From Acidimicrobiaceae bacterium (GTDB lineage: Bacteria; Actinomycetota; Acidimicrobiia; Acidimicrobiales; Aldehydirespiratoraceae), in NCBI GenBank assembly GCA_016845585.1, contig JAERSO010000102.1, forward strand, positions 31,876 to 95,875: 64,000 nucleotides of DNA, in the 5' to 3' direction. Both the position numbers and the translations under genes were made by a program. The notes beneath the pieces were generated by a model. It saw only the letters and a list, made by a program, of their open reading frames with translations. It was not told the DNA's origin and made no database searches. Positions 52,775-60,970 of this stretch are shown here, piece after piece. Positions within the stretch are counted from its first letter, which is position 1. Each line of letters begins with the position of its first letter.

Positions 52775-52932
52775 TTCGGCGACCGACGCTTCGGCGCCGG
52801 CTCCCCTTCGCTCGTCAGCCCCGCTGACCATCCGGCTCTGACCGGACGGTCCGCTGCGCCTCGTGCCTGTCCCCCACCCGCGTTCGAATCATCAGACCCT
52901 GGCCTGTCCGCCGGCGTCTCCGAGGAGCACTC

Positions 52933-53078
52933 ATGCACGAACTCAACTATCACGCGGTCCTTGCCGAGCGACGCCGACAGGTGCGCTCAGTGGAGGAGCG
53001 ATATCGCCGGTACGGCCGACCCGTCCGGCAACCCATGTTGCCGTTGCATCGCCGCCGCGCGGCCGATAGGTCACACCG
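52933..53078 (+). CDS. small basic protein, 3' end uncertain
   Basis: GAGGAG precedes ATG 52933. The first 45 residues (MHELNYHAVLAERRRQVRSVEERYRRYG) form a strongly basic helix. The frame stays open to 53454 across a terminator-like hairpin and the opposite-strand gene, so the natural stop has probably been lost by a frameshift. A TAG in the next frame at 53067 would end it at about 45 residues. The coordinates given stop before the hairpin. The function is unknown. Confidence 0.4.
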
Positions 53079-53080
53079 GC

Positions 53081-53121
53081 CCGGGAGGCTCCCGCTCGTT
53101 CGACGAGTGGGAGTCTCCCGG
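53081..53121. terminator. 18-base-pair hairpin, bidirectional terminator
   Basis: CCGGGAGGCTCCCGCTCG, TTCGA loop, CGAGTGGGAGTCTCCCGG. All 18 positions can pair if two G-U pairs are allowed. It abuts the stop of the minus-strand 2-TM gene and lies after the plus-strand small ORF, so it can end both transcripts. Confidence 0.7.
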
Positions 53122-53379
53122 CTATCCGGCCACGACCCAGAGCACCGCCATCGAGATCCAGCTTCCGATGACCGCCCAGAACACGACCGGATGCTCGGTT
53201 CTGGTGATGCGCTGGATGAAGTTGCTCTCGCCGGTGAACACATCGAACAGGGCCCACGCGATGAACAACACCGCGAAGATCCACACCTGGTTGGCGAGAG
53301 CAGCGCCCCACAGCACGGCCAGCCCCACGATGGTCGGCCACACCCCGGAACGTTCGACGATCTCTGTTGCCCCTCTCAC
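53122..53379 (-). CDS. two-TM membrane protein coupled to Rieske oxygenase
   Basis: An 85-residue protein with two clear membrane helices (WPTIVGLAVLWGAAL with VWIFAVLFIAWALFDVF, and VVFWAVIGSWISMAVLWVVA). The loop between them (TGESNFIQRITRTEHP) is polar. Its ATG overlaps the Rieske stop by four bases, so it is made with that enzyme. A membrane anchor or an electron-transfer aid for the oxygenase is possible, but no cofactor-binding residues are seen. Confidence 0.75.
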   Translation of the reverse strand: MRGATEIVERSGVWPTIVGLAVLWGAALANQVWIFAVLFIAWALFDVFTGESNFIQRITRTEHPVVFWAVIGSWISMAVLWVVAG

Positions 53380-54509
53380 AGCGACGCAGCCTCGTTCTGG
53401 CGGGGAATCCCGACGTCGGCAGATGTGCGAACCGGAGGCACATCGGCGCCGTGAAGCTGTCGATTCAGGTAGTGGTGAAAGTCAGAGATCACCTGTTCCA
53501 TGGGGACGAGCACGCCCGGGGTGTAGTCACCCGATGCAGCTCGCTGCCCACGGAGACAGATCGCCTCGTCTTCGGGCAGGAAATCGGGGAGCATCGCTCC
53601 GGCGGACGCTGCGGCCTTGCCGGCCAGCTTGGCGAGCCCCTTCGAGTTCTCAGGTGAAGGGCTTCGGTAGGCGCCTCCAGTCACGATCCGAGTGCGGTTC
53701 CACGCCAGCGGCTGAACCGCCTGCCACAGCAGGCTGTCGCCGGTGAGCACGCCGACGAAGTTCGGGAGCAGGCTCAGCAGCGTGTAGTCGCCACCGCCGC
53801 CACGAGACGAGATGCCGCCGGTGGCGGTGGCATCCGCATTCCCGACGATGTAGTAAGCGCCAGAGGTCGGCGAATACGGTTCGAGTGTTTCCTCGTGCAC
53901 CTTGAACAGGTGGTAGCTCTCCATCGCGTTGGAGATCACCAGCTTCCAGTTCGCCTCCCACGTCTCATCGCCACGATGCGCTGTCCAATGGTTGAGGCCC
54001 GCCATGTCGGCCTCCGACGCGATCGCGTCGAGGTGGGCGAAGCGCTCAGCGAGAGGTGCGACATCCGAGTTCAGACTGGCGAACACCAGCCCATGCCATT
54101 CGTCGGCCACGTAGCTGGGAAGGCAATGAACATCCCGATCGACGTCATCACGGTTGGTGTAGGGGACCGCGAGCAAGCGGCCGTCATCGGCAAATGTCCA
54201 TGCGTGATAGGGGCACTGGAAACGCTTGGTGTTGCCGTGCCCCTCGACCAAAAGCGTGCCGCGGTGGGCGCACATGTTCGACATTGCGGTCAGGCGGCCT
54301 TCTTGGTTTCGCTGGACGATCACCGGTTGCCCGCCGAGCTCGGTGGTCACGAAGTCGCCGGGTTCCGCCACCTCGTCGGCAGTGCCGACGAACACCCAGT
54401 CGTTTCGGTAGATGTGCGCAACGTCGGCGCCGAAAGCCGCCTCGCGGTATGCCGCTGCGGGGAGCGCTCTCAAGGGATCAATGTCGTACAGCCGAGTCAT
54501 AACGATCAT
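53376..54509 (-). CDS. Rieske-type oxygenase alpha subunit
   Basis: A 377-residue protein. Rieske cluster: CAHRG then CPYHAW (C-x-H...C-x2-H) near residues 85-108. Catalytic domain: NWKLVISNAMESYHLFKVHEE, with the Glu/Asp bridge and two His ligands of the mononuclear iron, and DEAICLRGQRA near the end. It looks like the group of Stc2/GbcA/CntA-like quaternary-amine oxygenases and aromatic-ring hydroxylases, and the substrate is not settled. No reductase or ferredoxin gene is adjacent. It diverges from a PaaX-like regulator and is coupled to a 2-TM protein. Confidence 0.85.
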   Translation of the reverse strand: MIVMTRLYDIDPLRALPAAAYREAAFGADVAHIYRNDWVFVGTADEVAEPGDFVTTELGGQPVIVQRNQEGRLTAMSNMCAHRGTLLVEGHGNTKRFQCPYHAWTFADDGRLLAVPYTNRDDVDRDVHCLPSYVADEWHGLVFASLNSDVAPLAERFAHLDAIASEADMAGLNHWTAHRGDETWEANWKLVISNAMESYHLFKVHEETLEPYSPTSGAYYIVGNADATATGGISSRGGGGDYTLLSLLPNFVGVLTGDSLLWQAVQPLAWNRTRIVTGGAYRSPSPENSKGLAKLAGKAAASAGAMLPDFLPEDEAICLRGQRAASGDYTPGVLVPMEQVISDFHHYLNRQLHGADVPPVRTSADVGIPRQNEAASL

Positions 54510-54533
54510 TCCACCGACGGTCGTCTGTTAGAC

Positions 54534-54541
54534 AAACGTTT
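54534..54541. promoter_or_regulatory. palindrome between Rieske and PaaX-like genes
   Basis: The 48-base gap between the two divergent starts holds AAACGTTT in an AT-rich stretch (GTTAGACAAACGTTTCTA). This is the natural place for the regulator to act on both promoters. Eight bases are too few for certainty. Confidence 0.3.
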
Positions 54542-54557
54542 CTACTATGCTTCTGGT

Positions 54558-55508
54558 GTGACTCCCTCCACACCCAACGACCTCGCTCCCTCGGCACGTT
54601 CGTTCGTCTACGGGCTTGCTGACGGCGCGGGTCATGTCGACACGGAAGTCCTGTATGCGACCGCGGAGGTCATTGGATTCAGCAGCACCAAGCTGAGGCT
54701 GGCGCTGAAGCGAATGGTCGAGGCCGGCCTGATCTCCTCAAACGGCCGTGGACGGAAGGCCGAGATCGAACTGACCGCGTCGGGACTCGCCGACCGCTCC
54801 CCCGACCTCGCATGGACCGCGGTGGCCTACCGTGCCGATGCCGGCTTGGACATCTGGGACGGGGTCTGGCATCTGGCGGGATTCGAGATCCCCGAGTCGC
54901 AGCGGTCAGCGCGAAACGCCGTGCGCCAACAACTCGTCGATCTTCTCGGCGGCCAACTGAGCGGTGGCCTGTACGTGTCACCGCTCAGCTGGGAGCCCTG
55001 GTTGATCGCCGTCGCTCACCAGCAGGGCGTATCGGATCGGATCACTCTGGCAACCACAACCGACCTCTCCCATGCCGGTCGTACCGCTCCGCGCGAAGTG
55101 GCCGCGACGATCTGGCCGGTCGAGGAGATGCATCATGGTTACAGGCAATTCATGACGCGCTGGGAACCGCGGCTGGGCGATCTTCCAGATGACGGACTCC
55201 AGGCCGCCCGGATGGCATTCGAGGTGGCGACGGACTTCGAACGGACCATCCGGCGCGATCCCCTCCTCCCCGAACCATTGGTCCGGCCGGACTTCGCCGG
55301 TCCGACTGCCCGGGCCCTGTTCATCGATCTCATTGCGGCGTTGGGGCGCCGCAGCCCGCAACCTGACGCTGCCCTTTTCAGCGCCCACATCCAGGCGGTG
55401 GACCGCGCGCTCGAGCAGGATCAGACTGACTTCTGGGCTTCGGTATACGCCGAAACCAGCGTGGACGGGCCGAGCTCGCCGAGACCGGCGATAGAGAGGG
55501 ATGCATGA
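54558..55508 (+). CDS. PaaX-like transcriptional regulator
   Basis: About 316 residues from GTG 54558. The frame upstream is antisense to the Rieske gene. The N-terminal winged helix (SARSFVYGLAD, SSTKLRLALKRMVEAGLI) is followed by the PaaX-type central domain (WDGVWHLAGFEIPESQRSARNAVRQQL, GLYVSPLSWEPWL) and C-terminal domain (FDF-like RRDPLLPEPLVRPDFAGPTAR). PaaX represses phenylacetate genes by binding phenylacetyl-CoA. Here it stands between a Rieske gene and a coupled amidohydrolase, so it likely controls those two groups. Confidence 0.83.
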   Translation: MTPSTPNDLAPSARSFVYGLADGAGHVDTEVLYATAEVIGFSSTKLRLALKRMVEAGLISSNGRGRKAEIELTASGLADRSPDLAWTAVAYRADAGLDIWDGVWHLAGFEIPESQRSARNAVRQQLVDLLGGQLSGGLYVSPLSWEPWLIAVAHQQGVSDRITLATTTDLSHAGRTAPREVAATIWPVEEMHHGYRQFMTRWEPRLGDLPDDGLQAARMAFEVATDFERTIRRDPLLPEPLVRPDFAGPTARALFIDLIAALGRRSPQPDAALFSAHIQAVDRALEQDQTDFWASVYAETSVDGPSSPRPAIERDA

Positions 55509-56311
55509 TCATCGATGCCTGGGCGCAACACCCCACCCTCCGCCATTCGAGTGACCCGATCTTCGACTCGCTGCGACGGTGGACCAAGACCGAGACACCC
55601 ATTGAGGAGTTGCCGGTGTCGGTCACGATTCAGACCATGGATGCTGCGGGGGTCGACAAGACCCTGATCAGCGCCTGGTACAAGCCCAACGTCACCATGA
55701 TCAGCAATGACGAGGTCGCCGGCTTTGTCTCCCAAGCACCCGATCGTCTGGTCGGAGTCGGGTCCGTCGACATCACCCGACCGATGGATGCAGTGCGTGA
55801 GATCAATCGCTGTGTCGAAGAACTCGGCTTCGTGGCCATTCGGGTACTCCCGTGGCTCTGGGAACTCCCGCCGACCGATCCACGCTTCTATCCCGTCTAC
55901 GTGGCGTGCTGCGAACTCGGCGTGCCGTACTGCACCCAGATCGGCCACACCGGTCCGCTCATGTCGTCGGAGGTCGGCCGACCGATCTACCTCGATCGTG
56001 TCGCCCTCGACTTCCCCGAGCTCCGGATCGTTGCAGGACACATCGGCTATCCGTGGACCGACGAGGCAATCGTCGTCGCCACCAAACACGAGAACGTCTA
56101 CATCGACACGTCGGCGTACACGGCTCGGCGCTACCCGCCGGCCCTCGTCGACTATCTCCGTAGCAACGGCCGCCACAAGGTGATGTTCGGCACCAACTAC
56201 CCGATGATCACTCCGGCCACGTGCCTGGCCGATCTGGGTTCGCTCGATCTCGACGACGACACCCGGGCGCTCTTCCTGGGGGAAAACGCCCAGCGGGTGT
56301 TCGGGCTCTGA
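55505..56311 (+). CDS. amidohydrolase-2 family protein with altered metal site
   Basis: A 268-residue TIM-barrel protein coupled to the PaaX-like gene (ATGA overlap). The C-terminal features of the ACMSD-like group are present: GHIGYPWTDE, NVYIDTSAYTARRYP, VMFGTNYPMITP. The N-terminal HxH metal pair is replaced (MIIDAWAQHP), so only one His remains there. It may use one metal or none, as in some decarboxylase/hydratase members. It probably acts on a product of the Rieske pathway, by position. Confidence 0.78.
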   Translation: MIIDAWAQHPTLRHSSDPIFDSLRRWTKTETPIEELPVSVTIQTMDAAGVDKTLISAWYKPNVTMISNDEVAGFVSQAPDRLVGVGSVDITRPMDAVREINRCVEELGFVAIRVLPWLWELPPTDPRFYPVYVACCELGVPYCTQIGHTGPLMSSEVGRPIYLDRVALDFPELRIVAGHIGYPWTDEAIVVATKHENVYIDTSAYTARRYPPALVDYLRSNGRHKVMFGTNYPMITPATCLADLGSLDLDDDTRALFLGENAQRVFGL

Positions 56312-56332
56312 CGCGTTTTGGTCCGCCTGGCC

Positions 56333-57544
56333 TCACGACGCCCGGCCGAATCGACCATTCCAGCGAGCGGCTCGCTCCGCGTCGCGCTTGTCGTACTCGG
56401 CGATCGCCGACTCAGGCGTCCATGGCTCAGCGGCGACCCGGCCCTCGGCGATCGAGGTCAACTCCATCGTGTACCAGGCGGTCACGCCACCGGGGGGCGA
56501 CGAGGCAAAGCGGGGGAATATCGGGTTGGCCCCTCCACCATGGATCCATTCATTGGCCAAGTCAGGGTCCAACACAAACGGTCGAGCGAGCCCGACAACG
56601 TCGACCGCGCCCCCTTCGAGGAGGGCGAACGCGTCGGCTCGTGTCTTCACCCCACCCGTGAGCATGAGCGCGGCGTCCGTCACCCCACGCGCTCGACGGG
56701 CGAAATCGGCGTAGTACGGTCCCGATGATGGGCGATCAGAACTCGACGGTGCGCCCGGGAAGTACGTCCCGCCGCTGATGTCGATGAGATCGACGCCGTG
56801 AGCACCGAGCATCTCGATGGCCACCAGGGAGTCGGCCTCGGTCAAACCCCCATCGAGCTCATCGGTCGCGTTGATTTTCGCGCCGATCGCGTACTCCGGA
56901 CCCACCTCGGTCCTCACACGGTCGATGATGTCGACGAGGATTCGAGACCGCGCCTCGATCGAGCCGCCATAGCCGTCTTGACGATGGTTGAACAGTGGCG
57001 AGAGGAACTGGCTGAGGAGAAAGCCGTGCGCGGCATGGATCTCGACGCCACTGAAACCGACAGCTTTGGCTCGAGCGGCTGACCTCGCAAACATCGCCGG
57101 CAACGCCTCGACCTCGGCCACGGTCATCTCGGCGCACTCGACGCCGTCGACGGAGAGCGCCGACGGATCCACGGGGTCCGAGATCGGCGGGTACGCCATT
57201 GCCCCGGCGTGTCCGAGCTGCGGCCAGATGTGGCCGCCTGTCGGGGCGGCGAGATCGGCAATGCGGCGAACGGCTGCCTCATCCACTTTCCCGTCGAGCA
57301 CCAGGTTGCCCGGCTTCTCCGGGTACCCCGACACGATCTGGACTTCACCGATGATCGAGAGCGCCATTCCGCCGTCGAGCCACCGCTCGTAGAGCCGGGC
57401 CTGGGCCTCCGTTGCCTGACCCGTGCCATCAGCGAGAGAGTCCGACATGGCAGCCTTGGCCAGTCGGTTCCTGAGTGTCACGCCGCAGCGCAGTTGAAGA
57501 GGTGCGCCGAGCACCTCGGCGGCAACGTCCGACCCAGAGTTCAT
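56333..57544 (-). CDS. old-yellow-enzyme-type FMN oxidoreductase
   Basis: About 403 residues from the ATG before NSGSDVAAEVL. The frame upstream is antisense to the isochorismatase gene. The OYE barrel: LTLRNRLAKAAMSDSLAD, GEVQIVSGYP, the GVEIHAAHGFLLSQFLSPLFNHR block with the His pair, and DGYGGSIEAR. It has no Fe-S or FAD/NAD extension, so it is the short ene-reductase-like form. It reduces an activated double bond or acts as a flavin dehydrogenase. The gene stands alone, convergent to the amidohydrolase and divergent from the isochorismatase. Confidence 0.85.
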   Translation of the reverse strand: MNSGSDVAAEVLGAPLQLRCGVTLRNRLAKAAMSDSLADGTGQATEAQARLYERWLDGGMALSIIGEVQIVSGYPEKPGNLVLDGKVDEAAVRRIADLAAPTGGHIWPQLGHAGAMAYPPISDPVDPSALSVDGVECAEMTVAEVEALPAMFARSAARAKAVGFSGVEIHAAHGFLLSQFLSPLFNHRQDGYGGSIEARSRILVDIIDRVRTEVGPEYAIGAKINATDELDGGLTEADSLVAIEMLGAHGVDLIDISGGTYFPGAPSSSDRPSSGPYYADFARRARGVTDAALMLTGGVKTRADAFALLEGGAVDVVGLARPFVLDPDLANEWIHGGGANPIFPRFASSPPGGVTAWYTMELTSIAEGRVAAEPWTPESAIAEYDKRDAERAARWNGRFGRAS

Positions 57545-57584
57545 GTTGTCGAGACTACAAACCACCGGCGTGCATACTGAGGCC

Positions 57585-58184
57585 ATGGCCGGGAACGGAT
57601 TCCACCAACAACTCACCGACCGAGATGACTCGGTCCTGGTGGTCATCGACGTGCAGGAATCGTTCATCGAAAAGCTCGATGCGGGGATCGCCGGGCCCCT
57701 GCTGAATCGCATCCGGTGGGTCGTCGAGATGGCGGTACGGCTGGAGATCCCGCTGGTCGTGACGGCCGAGGACATCGAGGGCCACGGCGCGACGGTCCCC
57801 CACGTGGCCGAGGCGTTTCCCGACGGCACGATGGAACACAACAAGATGACGTTCGGTCTCTGCGGCGACCCCGCGATCCTCGGCGCCATCGAATCGACGG
57901 GCCGACGCACGGCAGTGCTCGTCGGGTTGGAAACCGACGTCTGTGTGATGCAGTCGGCGCTGGGACTACTTCAGGAAGGATTCCGCGTCGTCGTGCTCTC
58001 GGACGCCACCGGATCGCCCGGCGATTGCCACCAGGCAGGAATCTCACGAATGCGGGATGCCGGGACGGTCGTCTCGACGGTCAAGGGCACGTTCTACGAG
58101 TGGGTTCGCACGCTGCGCTTCGTCGACGAGCATCTCGACCCCGAGATCTGGTCCGGTGAGCGTCCAGACGGCATCTCGCTCTGA
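57585..58184 (+). CDS. isochorismatase-family cysteine hydrolase
   Basis: A 199-residue protein from ATG 57585. The catalytic triad is visible: Asp in VVIDVQESF, Lys in EHNKMTF, Cys in ETDVCVMQSALGLL, with the cis-peptide stretch at GLETDV. Such enzymes hydrolyse amides such as nicotinamide, N-carbamoyl amines or isochorismate. It diverges from the OYE gene with 40 bases between starts. The substrate is unknown. Confidence 0.85.
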   Translation: MAGNGFHQQLTDRDDSVLVVIDVQESFIEKLDAGIAGPLLNRIRWVVEMAVRLEIPLVVTAEDIEGHGATVPHVAEAFPDGTMEHNKMTFGLCGDPAILGAIESTGRRTAVLVGLETDVCVMQSALGLLQEGFRVVVLSDATGSPGDCHQAGISRMRDAGTVVSTVKGTFYEWVRTLRFVDEHLDPEIWSGERPDGISL

Positions 58185-58211
58185 TTTCACCGGGAGCCGT
58201 CCTCAGGCAGA

Positions 58212-58448
58212 TCAGTTGGCGCGCTTCACCCGGATGATCTCGCCGTCGAGTTCACAGCCGTTGAGCTGTCGAATCGCCGCCTTGGCATGGCCGGCCTTGG
58301 GCGTGTCGACGAAGCCGAATCCCTTCGACTTACCGGTCTCGGCGTCGTTCACGATCACACATGACTGGATCGGACCGAACGACTCGAACAGGTCCCGCAG
58401 AGTCTCCTCCGTGGTGCTCCGAGCCATGTTCCGGACAAGAAGGCGCAT
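58212..58448 (-). CDS. RRM-type RNA-binding protein
   Basis: About 78 residues from the ATG before RLLVRNMA. A single RNA-recognition motif: RNP2 (RLLVRNM) and RNP1 (KGFGFVDT), with the usual helices (TLRDLFESFGPI, GHAKAAIRQLNG). The first RNP1 aromatic is present. Bacterial stand-alone RRM proteins bind RNA and often help in cold or stress. It is separate from its neighbours by 28-46 bases, with no shared operon evident. Confidence 0.88.
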   Translation of the reverse strand: MRLLVRNMARSTTEETLRDLFESFGPIQSCVIVNDAETGKSKGFGFVDTPKAGHAKAAIRQLNGCELDGEIIRVKRAN

Positions 58449-58494
58449 GGCGTGCACCCTACCCACCCCGGTGCGCCTGCCTTGACGGGAGTCG

Positions 58495-60960
58495 TCAGTC
58501 GTTCAGCGCCGAAGCGATGACGTCGACGATCTCGTCAGCCTTCGTGGACGACATCGCCAACGGGATCCGCATGTCGATCAGGGTCGCCAGCACCTCCGAA
58601 GCCCGGGGGACGGACTGCTCCGGGGCATAGCGCCAGTGATCCGAGCGGCTGGTGAATCCGTGGGGGTGCTCGGCCCCGAACCACTTCAGCGCCACACCGG
58701 CGGTGGCGGCACGCTCGACGAATGACGCGATGTCCGGGTGATCGACATTGAACTGGATCGACGAGGCCACGAACTGTTCTCGCTCATCGCGCTCGGGTAC
58801 CCGGATGCCCTCGATGGCTCGGAGGCAGTCGGCGAGCTGGTTGTAGCGAGCGTTCCAGATGCCGGCCCGGCGGCTGAGCTGAGCGAGTTGCGGCCGAGCG
58901 AGCACCGCCGTCAAGGCGCTCATCCGCATGGAGAAGTTGGGCGTGGTCAGACGATGCCGTTCGAAGACCTCAGCGCCCGGTCGGGCACCATGTTGCTCAT
59001 AGAGCATGTACGAGCCCGACAGCAGGATCGCTCGCGCCGCGAGATCCTCGTCATCGGTGACCAACAGACCCCCTTCACCGGAGTTGACGTGCTTGAACGT
59101 CTGCGTGCTGAAGCAGCCCGCGAGTCCGAACGTGCCCGTGGGGCGGCCATCCCAACTGGCACCCATGGTGTGGGCGCAGTCCTCGATCACGGCGATGTCG
59201 AGCTCGGTACAGGCGTCCATCACATCGTCGAGGTTGGGGATGTGACCCCGCATGTAGGACAGCAACAACCATCGCGCACCGGTCGCCTCGTGCTGACGGC
59301 GAAGGTCCTCCAGGTCGATGTGGTACTCCGCGGTGATGTCGACGAAGACCGGCTCTGCCCCGGCATGGGCGACGGCTCCAGGCACGGGCGCGAGCGTGAA
59401 AGCGTTCATCAACACCTTGTCGTCACGTTCGACCCCGGCCGCGATCAAGGCCGCGGCAAGTGACGCTCCGCAGCTGTTGAACGCCACACAGAACTGACGG
59501 CTCACCAGCGCCGCGAACTCCTCCTCGAGGAGAGCGACATCCATCTCGTCGGAGCCCAGCTCGCCGTAGCGGAACAGCTTCCCCGACTCGAGCAGCTGGG
59601 CGACACGCTCAACCGCGGCAGCGGGGAGCGGCTCCTGGGCGGTGAAGTCCAGGTCGACGCGAGGCTGACTCGTTTCGGCGGCGTCTACCGTCGCCTCGGC
59701 TCGAAGATCGGCCGACCGGGCGTGACCCTCCATGCCCTCGTGACGCGAGATCCGGGCGGACAGTTCGCCCTGCCGTTGGGCGGCCTCGGGCGTGAGCTGC
59801 TGATAGGTCAGCTGTTTCAGGAACTTCAGGACGTTGAGCCCGCCGGTGTATCGGGCCGCGCGACGTGTCGGCAGGATGTGGTTCGGTCCGGCGCTCTTGT
59901 CGCCGAAGGTCACCGTGGCTTCCTCGCCGAGGAACAGCGATCCATAGTTGGTCAGACGCTGGTGCCACCACGGAAGGTCGGCCGCCATCACCTGCAGGTG
60001 TTCCGCCGCGTAGCGGTCACAGATCACCGCGGCCTCCTCTCGCGTGTCCGTCACGATGATCTCACCATGGTGGTCCCACGCGGTCTGCGCGGACGATCGG
60101 GCAGGCTCCGGCAACGCGGCGGCGAGCGCCGGCACCCTCCTGGCCACCTCGGCCGCCAGTTCGGAGGACGTTGTCACCATCCAGACCGGCGAGTCAGGGC
60201 CGTGCTCAGCCTGACCGACGAGGTCCGTCGCCACTCGATGGGGGTCAGCTGTTTCGTCGGCGACGATCATCGACTCCGTGGGCCCAGCGATGACGTCGAT
60301 GCCGACCTCACCGAACAGCTGGCGCTTGGCCTCGGCCACATACGCGTTGCCAGGCCCGACGATGATGTCAGCCGGCGTGCCGGTGAAGAGGCCAAACGCC
60401 AGCGCGCCGACGCCCTGAACGCCACCCAAGCCGAGGATCACATCGGCACCCGCAATATCGGCCGCCGCGAGGATTGCCGGGTGCACTCCCCCACGCTCGG
60501 CGCGGGCCGGTGACGCCACCACGATCCGGCCGACACCGGCGACCCGTGCGGTCGTGATGCTCATGAGCGCAGATGCGATGTGGGCGAATCGCCCGGCCGG
60601 CACGTAGCAGCCCGAGACGTTCACCGGGACCAGGCGGTGCCCCGCCCGAAGGCCGGGGCTGACCTCGATCTCGAAGGGCTGCAGAGACTCCCGTTGGGCG
60701 CGGGCGAAGTCTCGGATGTGGCGATGCGCCTCGGTGATGTCGTCGATCAGCGTCGACGCGAGGGAGCGTCGTGCCGCCCGCACTGACTCGGGGCTGACGA
60801 CGATCGGCCCCTCCCAACCATCGAGATCACGGGCCAGCGTGTTGGCCTCGGACTCTCCCGCGGCCCGCAGCGAGGCGAGCATCTCACGAACCCGTTCGGA
60901 GACCTGATGGTCGGCTTCGGCGGTCTCGACCGATCGCTGCTTGAGATAGGAGTGCACCAT
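58495..60960 (-). CDS. histidinol-dehydrogenase-like / DegT aminotransferase fusion
   Basis: An 821-residue protein with two complete enzymes. Residues 1-420 are a HisD-fold dehydrogenase with zinc ligands in LVGQAEHG (Gln250, His253), GDK (Asp354) and the HEGMEGH segment, the base pair AAEH (320-321), and GCYVPAGRF. The wording is closer to sulfopropanediol 3-dehydrogenase HpsN than to true HisD. Residues 430-821 are a DegT/DnrJ/EryC1 aminotransferase: FNSCGASLAAAL, IEDCAHTMG and the PLP Lys623 (TFKHVNSGEGG). A hydroxyl could be oxidised and the carbonyl then aminated in one polypeptide. It is ten bases after a PLP decarboxylase. I know no such fusion. Confidence 0.85.
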   Translation of the reverse strand: MVHSYLKQRSVETAEADHQVSERVREMLASLRAAGESEANTLARDLDGWEGPIVVSPESVRAARRSLASTLIDDITEAHRHIRDFARAQRESLQPFEIEVSPGLRAGHRLVPVNVSGCYVPAGRFAHIASALMSITTARVAGVGRIVVASPARAERGGVHPAILAAADIAGADVILGLGGVQGVGALAFGLFTGTPADIIVGPGNAYVAEAKRQLFGEVGIDVIAGPTESMIVADETADPHRVATDLVGQAEHGPDSPVWMVTTSSELAAEVARRVPALAAALPEPARSSAQTAWDHHGEIIVTDTREEAAVICDRYAAEHLQVMAADLPWWHQRLTNYGSLFLGEEATVTFGDKSAGPNHILPTRRAARYTGGLNVLKFLKQLTYQQLTPEAAQRQGELSARISRHEGMEGHARSADLRAEATVDAAETSQPRVDLDFTAQEPLPAAAVERVAQLLESGKLFRYGELGSDEMDVALLEEEFAALVSRQFCVAFNSCGASLAAALIAAGVERDDKVLMNAFTLAPVPGAVAHAGAEPVFVDITAEYHIDLEDLRRQHEATGARWLLLSYMRGHIPNLDDVMDACTELDIAVIEDCAHTMGASWDGRPTGTFGLAGCFSTQTFKHVNSGEGGLLVTDDEDLAARAILLSGSYMLYEQHGARPGAEVFERHRLTTPNFSMRMSALTAVLARPQLAQLSRRAGIWNARYNQLADCLRAIEGIRVPERDEREQFVASSIQFNVDHPDIASFVERAATAGVALKWFGAEHPHGFTSRSDHWRYAPEQSVPRASEVLATLIDMRIPLAMSSTKADEIVDVIASALND

Positions 60961-60970
60961 GTCGACCTCG

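Noticed and set aside
53895..54557. N-terminal extension of the PaaX-like gene
   Set aside because: It is antisense to the Rieske gene, and the winged helix starts soon after GTG 54558.
58495..60960. Histidine biosynthesis hisD
   Set aside because: The fold and catalytic residues agree, but the fusion to an aminotransferase, the neighbours and the wording near GCYVPAGRF and NHILPT fit HpsN-like dehydrogenases better.
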